A DNA stretch of 64,000 nt, from contig CAJUHP010000002.1 in assembly GCA_910586125.1 (NCBI GenBank), positions 124,001 to 188,000 of the forward strand, given 5' to 3'. The position numbers and the translations under genes were made by a program. The notes under the pieces are model-generated. The model was not told the origin of the DNA. It saw only the letters and a program-made list of their open reading frames with translations, and did no database searches. Shown piece by piece: positions 16,696 through 24,658 of the stretch; position 1 is the stretch's first letter, and the number at the start of each line of letters is the position of its first letter. This DNA is from an uncultured Lachnospiraceae bacterium (GTDB lineage: Bacteria > Bacillota > Clostridia > Lachnospirales > Lachnospiraceae).

Positions 16696-17577
16696 CTAAC
16701 CGTTTAGCCGCCAACTGCGGTAACAGAAAATAAAATATCCCAGCTTGGTGCCAAACAGCAGACGGCAGAAATAGCCTTTCATAAAATCTGTGCGGAACGC
16801 ATTTTGGTTCATCAAATTTTTCAAGTCCAGTTCCCCGTCCGCCTCGGCCTGAAACAGTTTGCCCATACTCTCAAACAGAGGAGTAAAAACCCGCAGAGCG
16901 GCCTCCCCTCTCTCCCTCTCCTGTATGCTCTGCTGCCCGGTCAGATGATTTATTCCCCGCAGCAGCAGAGCGTCTTCCATCCCCAGAAGAAGCTGCAGGC
17001 GAATCCCCCCTTCAATCCGGTAGGTCTGTCGGCAGTAAGTCTCAACCCCTGCATTCTGTCCCTTATAATCCACATCCGCCAGATCTGCTTCTACCTGAAA
17101 AAGATTTCTCATCGTCCGGTTGACCGCGCTGAAGATAACCGGAAACTGCGAGGACAAATCCTGTTCTTTGCGGGAAGGCACTCTTCCCACAATCACCTGA
17201 TCTTCCCTCAAAATATGCTCTGTCAGCCAGTTGTTCATGATTCCCAGAAAACGGCGCACCATCGCTGTGGAGAAATCCGACATCTCCAGACTGCTCTTTA
17301 AAGAGGTCAGCGTCTTATCCCGAAATGTATCATGAATCCGTTTGTGATGTATGTAGCCGTCATACCGAATGGAACGCATATAGGCTTCCTCCTCCGAAAA
17401 ATGCGTCATGGTATACGCTTCCAGATATTTGATCCCTTCCCGGTAGGTATGTGCATGGGTCTCGGGCTGCTCGGATGCCGCCTGCAGCTTACTCAAAACC
17501 CGAAACAATTTGGCATGCGCCTGATCCACCACTCCCACCCCGATATTATACCGGTCGTTCCATACAATCTTTTCCAT
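16696..17577 (-). CDS. Bacteriohemerythrin with a C-terminal CheX-like domain
   Basis: Residues 1-130 form a hemerythrin domain with all iron ligands visible: H21, H59, E63, H78, H82, H121 and D126. Hemerythrins bind O2 or sense it at a di-iron centre. Family members of this kind are usually about 135 residues; this one has 160 more. In that extension the pattern EGGIRLQLLLGMEDALLLRGINHLTG followed by an acidic helix resembles CheX/CheC-type domains, but the conserved phosphatase residues are not evident, so this is inference. The protein has its own promoter, an upstream terminator and a GGGAGGGGAGG site. Confidence 0.8.
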   Translation of the reverse strand: MEKIVWNDRYNIGVGVVDQAHAKLFRVLSKLQAASEQPETHAHTYREGIKYLEAYTMTHFSEEEAYMRSIRYDGYIHHKRIHDTFRDKTLTSLKSSLEMSDFSTAMVRRFLGIMNNWLTEHILREDQVIVGRVPSRKEQDLSSQFPVIFSAVNRTMRNLFQVEADLADVDYKGQNAGVETYCRQTYRIEGGIRLQLLLGMEDALLLRGINHLTGQQSIQERERGEAALRVFTPLFESMGKLFQAEADGELDLKNLMNQNAFRTDFMKGYFCRLLFGTKLGYFIFCYRSWRLNG

Positions 17578-17620
17578 TCAGACCTCCCCTCCCAACGGAT
17601 GTTGTTTATCCTGTCTTTTC

Positions 17621-17649
17621 ATTATAGAAGGCTTTCCTCTATTTGTCTA
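17621..17649 (-). promoter_or_regulatory. Sigma-A promoter for bacteriohemerythrin
   Basis: TAGACA (17644-17649), a 17-base spacer and perfect TATAAT (17621-17626) on the minus strand, 44 bases ahead of the ATG and just downstream of the spore-gene terminator. Confidence 0.8.
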
Positions 17650-17671
17650 TACAGATTTGAACCAAAGGCAA

Positions 17672-17701
17672 GAGCCCGCTATCCAATCGGATAACAGGCT
17701 C
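17672..17701 (-). terminator. Terminator of the spore protein gene
   Basis: On the minus strand a 13-base stem closes on a GATT loop; two G-U wobbles make it complete in RNA, while the plus-strand copy has two C-A mismatches. The following U-tract is weak (TTGCCTTTGGTT). It lies 27 bases after the stop codon. Confidence 0.65.
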
Positions 17702-17727
17702 GTGTCTTTTTTTCTTTTATGGCAATC

Positions 17728-17937
17728 TTATTTGCCAGCCATCTGCTTTTCCTGGGCCTCGATCATCTTCTTAACCATGTGACCGCCCACAGAACCATTC
17801 TGAGCAGAAGTCAGGTTGCCGTTGTAGCCGTTCGTCAGCGGTACGTTCAGCTCGTTTGCAACCTCCATCTTGAATTTGTCCATTGCTTCCTTCGCTTCGG
17901 GTACTTCGATTCTACCAGTGCTAGAATTTGTAGCCAT
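17728..17937 (-). CDS. Alpha/beta-type small acid-soluble spore protein
   Basis: The 69-residue protein coats DNA in the spore core and protects it from UV and heat. It has both family blocks: EAMDKFKMEVANELNV (about 17-32, holding the GPR protease site) and the DNA-contact block GGHMVKKMIE (51-60). It is made in the forespore, in agreement with the sigma-G promoter just upstream, and has an AAAAGGAGG site. Its presence is the clearest sign that this organism sporulates. Confidence 0.95.
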   Translation of the reverse strand: MATNSSTGRIEVPEAKEAMDKFKMEVANELNVPLTNGYNGNLTSAQNGSVGGHMVKKMIEAQEKQMAGK

Positions 17938-17981
17938 AATAGAATGCCTCCTTTTCTGAAATGAATTTCTTGTTACGATTC

Positions 17982-18011
17982 TAGTATGTCTCCGAGGCGA
18001 AATAATACTCT
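17982..18011 (-). promoter_or_regulatory. Sigma-G promoter of the spore protein gene
   Basis: On the minus strand the -10 CATACTA (17982-17988) matches the sigma-G consensus exactly, and AGAGTA (18006-18011) 17 bases upstream matches four of six bases of the -35 TGAATA. Confidence 0.8.
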
Positions 18012-18043
18012 GGCAACTTCTGGTTTTAAAATCTTGAGCGCGA

Positions 18044-19339
18044 TCACGAATTTTTGCTGCGCGGCGCCGGCCGCCGCAGCACGGTCTGAATCACGGAGGA
18101 GGCTACCAGAATCCCGATGGAAATCGCAGCGGCCATCTTGAGCGTGTGCAGCCCCGTGGACGCAAAACCGGCGTAATCGCTATTGACCGCACAGTACATG
18201 GTATCATACAGGCTGCCGCCGGGAATCAGCGGAATTACCGCCGGAACCAGAAAAACCGTAGCCGGCGTTTTTTCCCGGCGGGCCATCCATTCGCCGTAAG
18301 CGGTCGCCGCCATGGAAGCCAGCATAAATCCCCAAATCGTGCTGTCCGTAAAGAGACCGGTAAAAAGATAGACCGTCCACACCGCCATTCCGCCAACCGC
18401 TCCCAGGCACATGCGCCGCCCGCGGATATGAAAGAGCATCGCATAACTCAAGGAGCCGCAGAAAGCCGACAGAATCTGAATCAATGCCTGACCGCTTTCG
18501 CTGAAATACCAGCGCTCTAGCTGACTGAAATTCTCTTTTACCGTCTGTTCCCCGCCGGCCAAAAGATTAAACTGCATCAACACCAGCGCCATCCCTCCGG
18601 CGATTGTCACCGCCATAAGCAGCGATTCACAGAGTCTCAGAATACCGGACATGGTATCTCCGCTCAGCATATCGCGGATCGCGTTGGTCAGCAGAATACC
18701 GGGAATCAACAGCATGATATTGCCGATCACAATGCGGGATATCTGATCTCCCAATCCCAGACGCACCACAAAAACCGCTGCAAAACCAGTAAAAACGGCA
18801 TTGACCAGCGCTAACAGCAGACGGTTCCGAACCATTTTTCTGCTTCGCCGGACAAAAAAGCACAAGAGCGCTCCGGTAATCACAGAGGCAAAGCTATCCG
18901 CCAGACTCCCTCCGAAAAACATGGTAAAGGTGCCGGAAACCAGACAGTAAATCAGATATTCCTCTCCCTGCGCCACCGGCTTTTCAACCAAAATCCGGCG
19001 AATCCGGCTTTCCACCTCGTCCGGACTGACCTGCCGGCTGCAGATTTCTCTGGAAAGCGCGTTCAGTTCGGAGAGCCGGCTCAGATTCATCTCATAGCCT
19101 GCGATCCGCCGGGTCTGCGTCACAATCTCATCCTCTCCGGTCTGCACGGTGACAATAATGCTGGAGGTAATGGTAAACACATCCACCCGCTTCATACCGT
19201 AAGCCTGACAAATCCGAAAAATTGTGTCCTCCACCCGGCGTACTTCCGCCCCGCAGATCAGCATCTGTTCACCGATATTCAACGCCTCATATAAAATCCG
19301 CGAAGCGTTGTATTCCTTTCTGCCCTGACTGCCGTCCAT
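18044..19339 (-). CDS. Threonine/serine exporter family protein (ThrE-like, DUF1212 + DUF3815 fused)
   Basis: The 431-residue protein starts with a soluble region of about 120 residues carrying the ThrE motif EVRRVEDTIFRICQAYG, followed by about ten membrane segments. The helices fall in two halves equivalent to YjjP and YjjB, which are separate proteins in E. coli but fused here as in actinobacterial ThrE. It should export threonine and serine or related small acids by proton antiport. It starts 6 bases from the end of mscL and probably shares its transcript. The SASP promoter lies just beyond its stop. Confidence 0.85.
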   Translation of the reverse strand: MDGSQGRKEYNASRILYEALNIGEQMLICGAEVRRVEDTIFRICQAYGMKRVDVFTITSSIIVTVQTGEDEIVTQTRRIAGYEMNLSRLSELNALSREICSRQVSPDEVESRIRRILVEKPVAQGEEYLIYCLVSGTFTMFFGGSLADSFASVITGALLCFFVRRSRKMVRNRLLLALVNAVFTGFAAVFVVRLGLGDQISRIVIGNIMLLIPGILLTNAIRDMLSGDTMSGILRLCESLLMAVTIAGGMALVLMQFNLLAGGEQTVKENFSQLERWYFSESGQALIQILSAFCGSLSYAMLFHIRGRRMCLGAVGGMAVWTVYLFTGLFTDSTIWGFMLASMAATAYGEWMARREKTPATVFLVPAVIPLIPGGSLYDTMYCAVNSDYAGFASTGLHTLKMAAAISIGILVASSVIQTVLRRPAPRSKNS

Positions 19340-19344
19340 CTCTG

Positions 19345-19812
19345 CTATCCCTCTGTCACCGCTTCCTCATCGGTCAACTGCGACGTACAATGCGCACAGC
19401 GCGTCGCTGCCACGGGAATTTCCGACAGGCAGTAAGGGCATTTTTTGACAGTGGGCGCCGCCGGTACTTCCTCTTTCTTGCCCCGCTCCCGCATCCGGTT
19501 GATTGTCTTTACAAACAAAAATACCACAAAAGCCATGATGAGAAAATTCAGCACCTGGCTGATAAAACTGCCGTAGGCTACGACCGAAGCTCCCGCGGCC
19601 TCCGCCTCGGCCAGCGTTGCGTAAGCTTTTCCGTCCATGGCGATAAATAGCTGGCTGAAGTCCAGCTTTCCCGTAAAGATACTCAGCAGCGGCATAATCA
19701 CGCTGTTTACAAGTGCCGTTACCAGACCGCTGAACGCGCTGCCGATGATGACGCCCACCGCCATATCGAGCATATTTCCCTTGATGGCAAACTCTTTAAA
19801 CTCTTTTAACAT
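19345..19812 (-). CDS. mscL: Large-conductance mechanosensitive channel MscL with C-terminal zinc ribbon
   Basis: The 155-residue protein has two membrane helices (about 15-45 and 78-103) with the gate-lining MLDMAVGVIIGSAF motif, and opens under membrane tension to release solutes. The C-terminus adds a zinc-ribbon-like element with CPYC (125-128) and CAHC (139-142), which is absent from E. coli MscL. The frame runs up to 19920, but the ATG at 19812 follows AGAGGAGAAGC and starts with the family's MLKEFKEFAIKGN. The recG stop lies 28 bases upstream. Confidence 0.94.
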   Translation of the reverse strand: MLKEFKEFAIKGNMLDMAVGVIIGSAFSGLVTALVNSVIMPLLSIFTGKLDFSQLFIAMDGKAYATLAEAEAAGASVVAYGSFISQVLNFLIMAFVVFLFVKTINRMRERGKKEEVPAAPTVKKCPYCLSEIPVAATRCAHCTSQLTDEEAVTEG

Positions 19813-19840
19813 ATCGCTTCTCCTCTGTTTTTCCAATCTG

Positions 19841-21910
19841 TCACAGAGACAGTCTCTCCAGCTTTTCTTCTCTATAGCGCATAAGCCGCCGCTTAAGCGG
19901 CTTGTGCTCTTCTTTTTCAAGCGCGTAATCCTCCGCCAAAAGAGCGTCCGCGGCCTGGGACGCTTCCCTTAAAATACCGGCGTCCGTATAGATATCTCCC
20001 AGCGCAAAATCCAGAAGGCCGCTCTGGCGCAGTCCGAACAAATCGCCAGGTCCCCGCAGTTTCAGATCCTCCGCAGCGATTGCAAATCCGTCGTTGCTTC
20101 GGTTCAAAATCTCCAGGCGCCGGTTTTTTTCCGCGTCGGAGCCGTTGATAAAAATACAGTAGGACTGGTGCTCGCCTCTCCCGATTCTCCCGCGAAGCTG
20201 ATGAAGCTGCGCCAGTCCAAACCGCTCGGCGTTTTCCACCATCATAACGGTGGCATTCGGCACGTCCACCCCGACCTCCACCACCGTGGTTGAAACCAGC
20301 ACCTGGATCCGCCCCTGCGAAAAGTCCTCCATAATCCGGGTCTTCTCCGCCGGTTTCATCCGCCCGTGAAGGGTTCCGATCACAATCGCAGGCGGCAGCT
20401 CCTCCGCCAGCCTCGCCGCATAGTCCCGGACATTCTCTCCCTCTATCCGGCCTCCATCCTCCACCATCGGACAGATTACATAGGCCTGACGCCCTGATTT
20501 CACCTCATTGACAATAAATTCATAGGCTTTTTTGCGGCGGCCCGCGCCGATCACGCAGTTTTTTATCGGCAGGCGATTGGCCGGTTTCTCGTCGATCACG
20601 GAGATATCCAGATCCCCGTAGAGAATGATCGCCAGCGTGCGGGGAATCGGCGTCGCGCTCATGACCAGCACATGCGGCGACGTATCTGCGCTTTCCTCGC
20701 CCTTTTCGCTGAGAATTTCCCGCTGGCGCACGCCGAAGCGGTGCTGTTCATCGGTAATCACCAATCCCAGTCTGGCAAAGCGGACTTTTTCCTGGATCAC
20801 GGCGTGCGTTCCGACAATGATATCTGCCTTGTGGGAAACAATCCGTTCCAGAGCCTCCCGCTTTTCTTTTGCTGTCATGGCGCCGGTCAGCAGTTCGGTG
20901 TGAAACGGGAGATTCTCTCTCCTCAGATATCCTGTGACCGTCTCAAAATGCTGTCTGGCCAGCACTTCGGTGGGAGCCATCAGTACGCCCTGCCAGCCAT
21001 TATGCGCCATCTGCAGAAGCGCCGCCAGCGCCACAATCGTCTTGCCGGAGCCGACGTCGCCCTGCACCAGCCGGTTCATCCGTTTCGGCCCGGTCAGATC
21101 CGCCAGAATCTCTTCATACGCCCTTCTCTGCGCCCCGGTCAGGGCAAAAGGAAGACGGGCCAGAAAATCCTCCACCTCTTTCGCTGCCCGGATGCGGCAG
21201 CCGTTTGGCTGCTCCTTGTTGGCGTCCCGCAGATAGCGCACGGCCAAGATAAAGAGGAAAAACTCATCAAAAACCAGACGTTTTCTCGCAAAAGTCAACT
21301 CCGTCTTATCCGGAGGAAAATGGATCGTGCGCAGCGCATAATTGTACTCCGCCAACTGATACGCTCTGCGGAACCGCTCCGGCAGATATTCCGGAAGTTC
21401 CGGCAGACTGTCTAACGCCTCTTTTACCGCTTTGCCGACCATGCGCAGAGTCATCCCCGCCGTCAGACTGTAAACCGGCTGCAGGCGGCCGACCAGAGGA
21501 GCATAGCGATCCGGCGTGTAAAGCACCGGCTGTTCCAGCGTCAAGCCGAACCGGTTTGCCTCCACTTTTCCCTTCAAAATATAGCGCTGCCCGGTCTGAA
21601 GCGAATTTCGCAGATACGGCATGTTAAACCAGGATACGCGCAAGCTTCCGCTTTCATCCCGAATCGCTGTCTCCACAATCTGAATCTTTCCAGCCCGGCG
21701 CACTTTGGGTTCGCTGCAGAGAGTCCCGCATACCACGGCTGTCTTTGTGCCGGAAAGCGACGCGATGGGAACCGGCGGCCCGCATTCCTCATAGCTGCGG
21801 GGAAAATACTGCAGCAGATCCTCCACTGTGACGATCCCGGCCCGCCCAAAAATCTGAGCCGTTTTGCCGCCGATTCCCCGGATTGCCGTAATCTCGTCCA
21901 AAAGACGCAT
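19841..21910 (-). CDS. recG: ATP-dependent DNA helicase RecG
   Basis: The 689-residue superfamily 2 helicase remodels stalled forks and Holliday junctions. An N-terminal wedge/OB domain (about 55-160) precedes the helicase core, with Walker A GDVGSGKT, the DEQH box (ITDEQHRFG), SATPIPRT and the C-terminal QLRGRIGRG motif. Length is normal. It follows the fakA terminator, so it probably has its own promoter, although I could not find a good one in the 50 bases between. Confidence 0.97.
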   Translation of the reverse strand: MRLLDEITAIRGIGGKTAQIFGRAGIVTVEDLLQYFPRSYEECGPPVPIASLSGTKTAVVCGTLCSEPKVRRAGKIQIVETAIRDESGSLRVSWFNMPYLRNSLQTGQRYILKGKVEANRFGLTLEQPVLYTPDRYAPLVGRLQPVYSLTAGMTLRMVGKAVKEALDSLPELPEYLPERFRRAYQLAEYNYALRTIHFPPDKTELTFARKRLVFDEFFLFILAVRYLRDANKEQPNGCRIRAAKEVEDFLARLPFALTGAQRRAYEEILADLTGPKRMNRLVQGDVGSGKTIVALAALLQMAHNGWQGVLMAPTEVLARQHFETVTGYLRRENLPFHTELLTGAMTAKEKREALERIVSHKADIIVGTHAVIQEKVRFARLGLVITDEQHRFGVRQREILSEKGEESADTSPHVLVMSATPIPRTLAIILYGDLDISVIDEKPANRLPIKNCVIGAGRRKKAYEFIVNEVKSGRQAYVICPMVEDGGRIEGENVRDYAARLAEELPPAIVIGTLHGRMKPAEKTRIMEDFSQGRIQVLVSTTVVEVGVDVPNATVMMVENAERFGLAQLHQLRGRIGRGEHQSYCIFINGSDAEKNRRLEILNRSNDGFAIAAEDLKLRGPGDLFGLRQSGLLDFALGDIYTDAGILREASQAADALLAEDYALEKEEHKPLKRRLMRYREEKLERLSL

Positions 21911-21963
21911 ATTCCACCTCTGCTCTCTGTCTCGCCCCTGTTTCCATCACGGGAGACATTCTC

Positions 21964-22006
21964 AAAAAAGGAGCTACCTCAGAAAAATTTATTTTGAGGT
22001 AACTCC
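21964..22006 (-). terminator. Intrinsic terminator of the asp23-fakA operon
   Basis: A 12-base stem (21970-21981 with 21995-22006), completed by one G-U pair on the minus strand, is followed there by six Ts (21964-21969). It lies 11 bases after the fakA stop. Confidence 0.88.
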
Positions 22007-22016
22007 CCGCCGCCGT

Positions 22017-23711
22017 CTATTCGACGCTCATCACATAATAGTATATCGGCTGACCGCCGTAGTGCAGTTCGATATCCCGGTCCGGAAACGCCTCCTGCGC
22101 CTTCTCAAGCAGCCAATCGGCATCTTCCTTCTTTACCTCGCTGCCATAATACAGGCTGATCAGTTCGCTCTCCTCGTCAACCAGAGCCTTCAAAAGAGCG
22201 AAGCTGGTCTCTCCCACATCCTTACCCACTGCCAGGATCGAATGGTCGTCGATTCCCATGACGTCTCCCTCATGAACCTCCACGCCGTCCAGGCTGGTGT
22301 TGCGCACCGCATATGTCACCTGTCCCGTCTTGACGTGGTCCATCTCTTCCTTCATGGTTTTTAAATTCTCCTCCGGACTCACGCCGGGCATATAGCTGAT
22401 CAGAGCGGTAATGCCCTGAGGAATCGTCTTGGACGGAACCACCACCACCTGCTTATCCTCGGTCAGATGCATGGCCTGCTCTGCTGCCAGAATGATGTTT
22501 TTATTATTCGGAAGCACATAGACCACATCGGCATGAACCTGGCCGACCGCGTTGAGAATATCTTCCGTACTCGGATTCATGGTCTGGCCGCCCTCAATCA
22601 GATGATCCACGCCCAGGCCCTGAAAGATTTCGCTCATGCCGTCACCCGCAGAAATCGCAACAAAACCGGCCTCCTTGCGGGGAATCTCTTTCTCCTCGGC
22701 AGTCTGCGTTTGCGACTTCTTAGCCGCCTCCTCGGCCGCTTTTTTGGAGGCTTCTTTGATCAGTTTCTCCTGATGTTCCTCCCGCATATTGTCGATCTTC
22801 ATGCGGGACAGCGGGCCGAAGGTCAGCGCTTTCTGAATCGCCAGACCCGGATCGTTTGTGTGGACATGTACCTTTACAATCTCATCGTCGGACACCACCA
22901 CAATCGAGTCGCCGATGGATTCCAGATACGCCTTAAAGCCCAGCTCTTTGTCCATATCATAGCTGTCGTCGATGTGGATCATAAATTCGGTGCAGTATCC
23001 GTACTTGATATCAAATTCTTCCGTGGATACCCGTACCGTCTCCGGCTGGACGCTCTTTTGCGCTGCCGCCGGGATCGAGGACAAATCCACCTCCTTGCCC
23101 AAAAAGGCGTCCATGCAGCCCTTCATCACCACCATCAGGCCCTGTCCGCCGGAATCCACCACGCCGGCTTCCTTCAGAACCGGAAGCATCTCCGGCGTCT
23201 GACTCAGCACATAGTCGCCATGCTCGATCACCGCCGCAAAAATGGATTCCAGATCGTCGGTCTGGGCCGCCAGCTCCGCCGCCTTATCCGCCATTCCCTT
23301 CGCCACCGTCAGAATGGTGCCTTCCTTCGGCTTCATAACCGCCTTGTAGGCGGTCTCAGACGCCCTCTGGAAAGCCGCCGCGGCCACCGCGGCATTCAGC
23401 AGAGAAGCCTTCTTGATCTCCTTGGTAAAGCCCCGAAGAAGCTGGGAGAGAATAACGCCGGAGTTTCCTCTTGCGCCCCGCAGAGAGCCGGAGGAGATCG
23501 CCTTGGCCAAAGACTCCATATCCGGGTTTTCCAGAGCCTGCACCTCGTTCACGGCGGACATGATCGTCAGGGTCATGTTGGTTCCTGTGTCGCCGTCCGG
23601 AACAGGGAACACATTCAGTTCGTTAATCCACTCTTTATTTGCTTCCAAACGCTGTGCGCCCGCCAGAAAAATATGTTTTAATTGGCCGGCGTCGATTGTC
23701 TTAGCTGCCAC
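22017..23711 (-). CDS. fakA: Fatty acid kinase A / DAK2-domain protein (YloV-like)
   Basis: The 564-residue protein has an N-terminal DhaL/DAK2 ATP-binding domain (PVPDGDTGTNMT near 36-47, GARGNSGVILSQL near 98-110), a middle domain and a C-terminal FakA-C domain. FakA phosphorylates fatty acids held by a FakB (DegV) partner, feeding exogenous or recycled acyl chains into phospholipid synthesis. No fakB is in the window. A charged Ala/Glu/Lys linker occurs at about 300-335. It follows asp23, the usual Firmicutes order. Confidence 0.9.
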   Translation of the reverse strand: MAAKTIDAGQLKHIFLAGAQRLEANKEWINELNVFPVPDGDTGTNMTLTIMSAVNEVQALENPDMESLAKAISSGSLRGARGNSGVILSQLLRGFTKEIKKASLLNAAVAAAAFQRASETAYKAVMKPKEGTILTVAKGMADKAAELAAQTDDLESIFAAVIEHGDYVLSQTPEMLPVLKEAGVVDSGGQGLMVVMKGCMDAFLGKEVDLSSIPAAAQKSVQPETVRVSTEEFDIKYGYCTEFMIHIDDSYDMDKELGFKAYLESIGDSIVVVSDDEIVKVHVHTNDPGLAIQKALTFGPLSRMKIDNMREEHQEKLIKEASKKAAEEAAKKSQTQTAEEKEIPRKEAGFVAISAGDGMSEIFQGLGVDHLIEGGQTMNPSTEDILNAVGQVHADVVYVLPNNKNIILAAEQAMHLTEDKQVVVVPSKTIPQGITALISYMPGVSPEENLKTMKEEMDHVKTGQVTYAVRNTSLDGVEVHEGDVMGIDDHSILAVGKDVGETSFALLKALVDEESELISLYYGSEVKKEDADWLLEKAQEAFPDRDIELHYGGQPIYYYVMSVE

Positions 23712-23733
23712 TCTATCTTACCTCCTCGTCCCA

Positions 23734-24090
23734 TCAGTCAATGACGCGAACGCCTTCTACGAATATATTAATCTTCTCCACATCCACGCCGGTAAACTGT
23801 TCCACCTTGTATTTCACATTGGAAATCAGGTTATCCGAAACCGCGCAGATACTAACTCCATAGACCATAATCACATGGAAATCCAGCGTAAGTTTATTGT
23901 CGTTCACGGTGACATTGATTCCGTGGGACAGATTGTCCCGCAGCAGAAGCTTCACAAGGCCGTCTTTCATATTAACTGCCGCCATGCCCACGATGCCGAA
24001 ACATTCGATGGCAACGCTGCCGGCATATTTCGCAATGACATCTGAGTCAATCAGAATCGTGCCCAGCTTATTGTTAATCCGACACTTCAT
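23734..24090 (-). CDS. Asp23/Gls24 family envelope stress protein (YloU-like)
   Basis: The 118-residue protein matches the Asp23 family: short, with GSVAIECFGIVGMAAVN (about 25-41) and a C-terminal VDVEKINIFVEGVRV. Members associate with the membrane and are tied to envelope homeostasis. In many Firmicutes it is encoded between rpmB and the fakA gene, as here, with rpmB divergent. An ATGGAGGGAAAAAT site precedes the ATG. Confidence 0.92.
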   Translation of the reverse strand: MKCRINNKLGTILIDSDVIAKYAGSVAIECFGIVGMAAVNMKDGLVKLLLRDNLSHGINVTVNDNKLTLDFHVIMVYGVSICAVSDNLISNVKYKVEQFTGVDVEKINIFVEGVRVID

Positions 24091-24143
24091 ATTTTTCCCT
24101 CCATTGCTGTTATTTTACAACCGGGCGGTCATAATCATTCTAT

Positions 24144-24149
24144 ATTATA
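24144..24149 (-). promoter_or_regulatory. Probable -10 of the asp23-fakA promoter
   Basis: A perfect TATAAT on the minus strand lies 54 bases ahead of the asp23 ATG. The bases 17-18 upstream (CTTTCAT) are a poor -35 match, so only the -10 is called. Confidence 0.5.
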
Positions 24150-24214
24150 ACCGCAGTACAGAAAAAATGAAAGTTCTATTTTACATTTTTCCAAAAATCT
24201 TTTTGAAATTTTGC

Positions 24215-24243
24215 TTGATTTTTCTTGTCCGGTCTGGTATAGT
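24215..24243 (+). promoter_or_regulatory. Extended -10 sigma-A promoter of rpmB
   Basis: TTGATT (24215-24220), a 17-base spacer and TATAGT (24238-24243) preceded by TGG. The rpmB leader is about 50 bases long. Confidence 0.78.
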
Positions 24244-24302
24244 AGTCGTGTTTGGGGTCGCACAGAGATGCGGTCAAATTGGATTTGAAGGAGGTGCGGC
24301 AA

Positions 24303-24488
24303 ATGGCAAAGTGTGATATCTGTAAAAAGGGTGTCCATTTCGGAAACAATGTGAGTCATTCTCATAGAATCTCCAATAAGATGTGGAAGTCCAATGTTAA
24401 GTCTGTCAAGGTTAAGGTAAACGGCGCTGCGAAGACGATGCATGTGTGTACTTCTTGTCTGCGGTCCGGATTGGTCGAGAGAGCATAA
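24303..24488 (+). CDS. rpmB: 50S ribosomal protein L28
   Basis: The 61-residue protein starts MAKCDICKKG and ends with a CTSCL motif, so it is the zinc-binding (four-cysteine) L28 form: C4 and C7 in CDIC, and the later CTSC pair. HRISNKMWKSN is the conserved central block. The frame opens upstream at 24252, but the GGAGGTG site fixes the start at 24303. It is a single-gene transcript between a promoter and a strong terminator. Confidence 0.97.
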   Translation: MAKCDICKKGVHFGNNVSHSHRISNKMWKSNVKSVKVKVNGAAKTMHVCTSCLRSGLVERA

Positions 24489-24500
24489 GGAAATAAGAGA

Positions 24501-24534
24501 CAGCCGGAGGGGCCAAAACCTCCGGCTGTTTTTT
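24501..24534 (+). terminator. Intrinsic terminator of rpmB
   Basis: CAGCCGGAGG (24501-24510) pairs with CCTCCGGCTG (24519-24528) over an 8-base loop, followed by six Ts. The minus-strand copy has a weaker T-rich tail (TCTCTTATTT) and could also stop mobBA transcripts. Confidence 0.93.
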
Positions 24535-24559
24535 ACTGTTTTAGTTTAGGAGTGATACC

Positions 24560-24658
24560 ATGAAAACTGCCGCCGTCCGCACCGCTATTTTCTTATCTTT
24601 CTGGAAAAACACCTCCTACTCGGAAAACCCTTTTCAATCCCCTCGAATCTCACGCTAA
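24560..24658 (+). CDS. Possible 32-residue small ORF after the rpmB terminator
   Basis: The ATG at 24560 follows TTTAGGAGTGATACC, a good ribosome binding site with 7-9 base spacing. The frame MKTAAVRTAIFLSFWKN... ends at 24658, overlapping the stop of the convergent mobBA gene by a few bases. No separate promoter was seen, and it lies beyond the terminator. It may be chance. Confidence 0.25.
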   Translation: MKTAAVRTAIFLSFWKNTSYSENPFQSPRISR

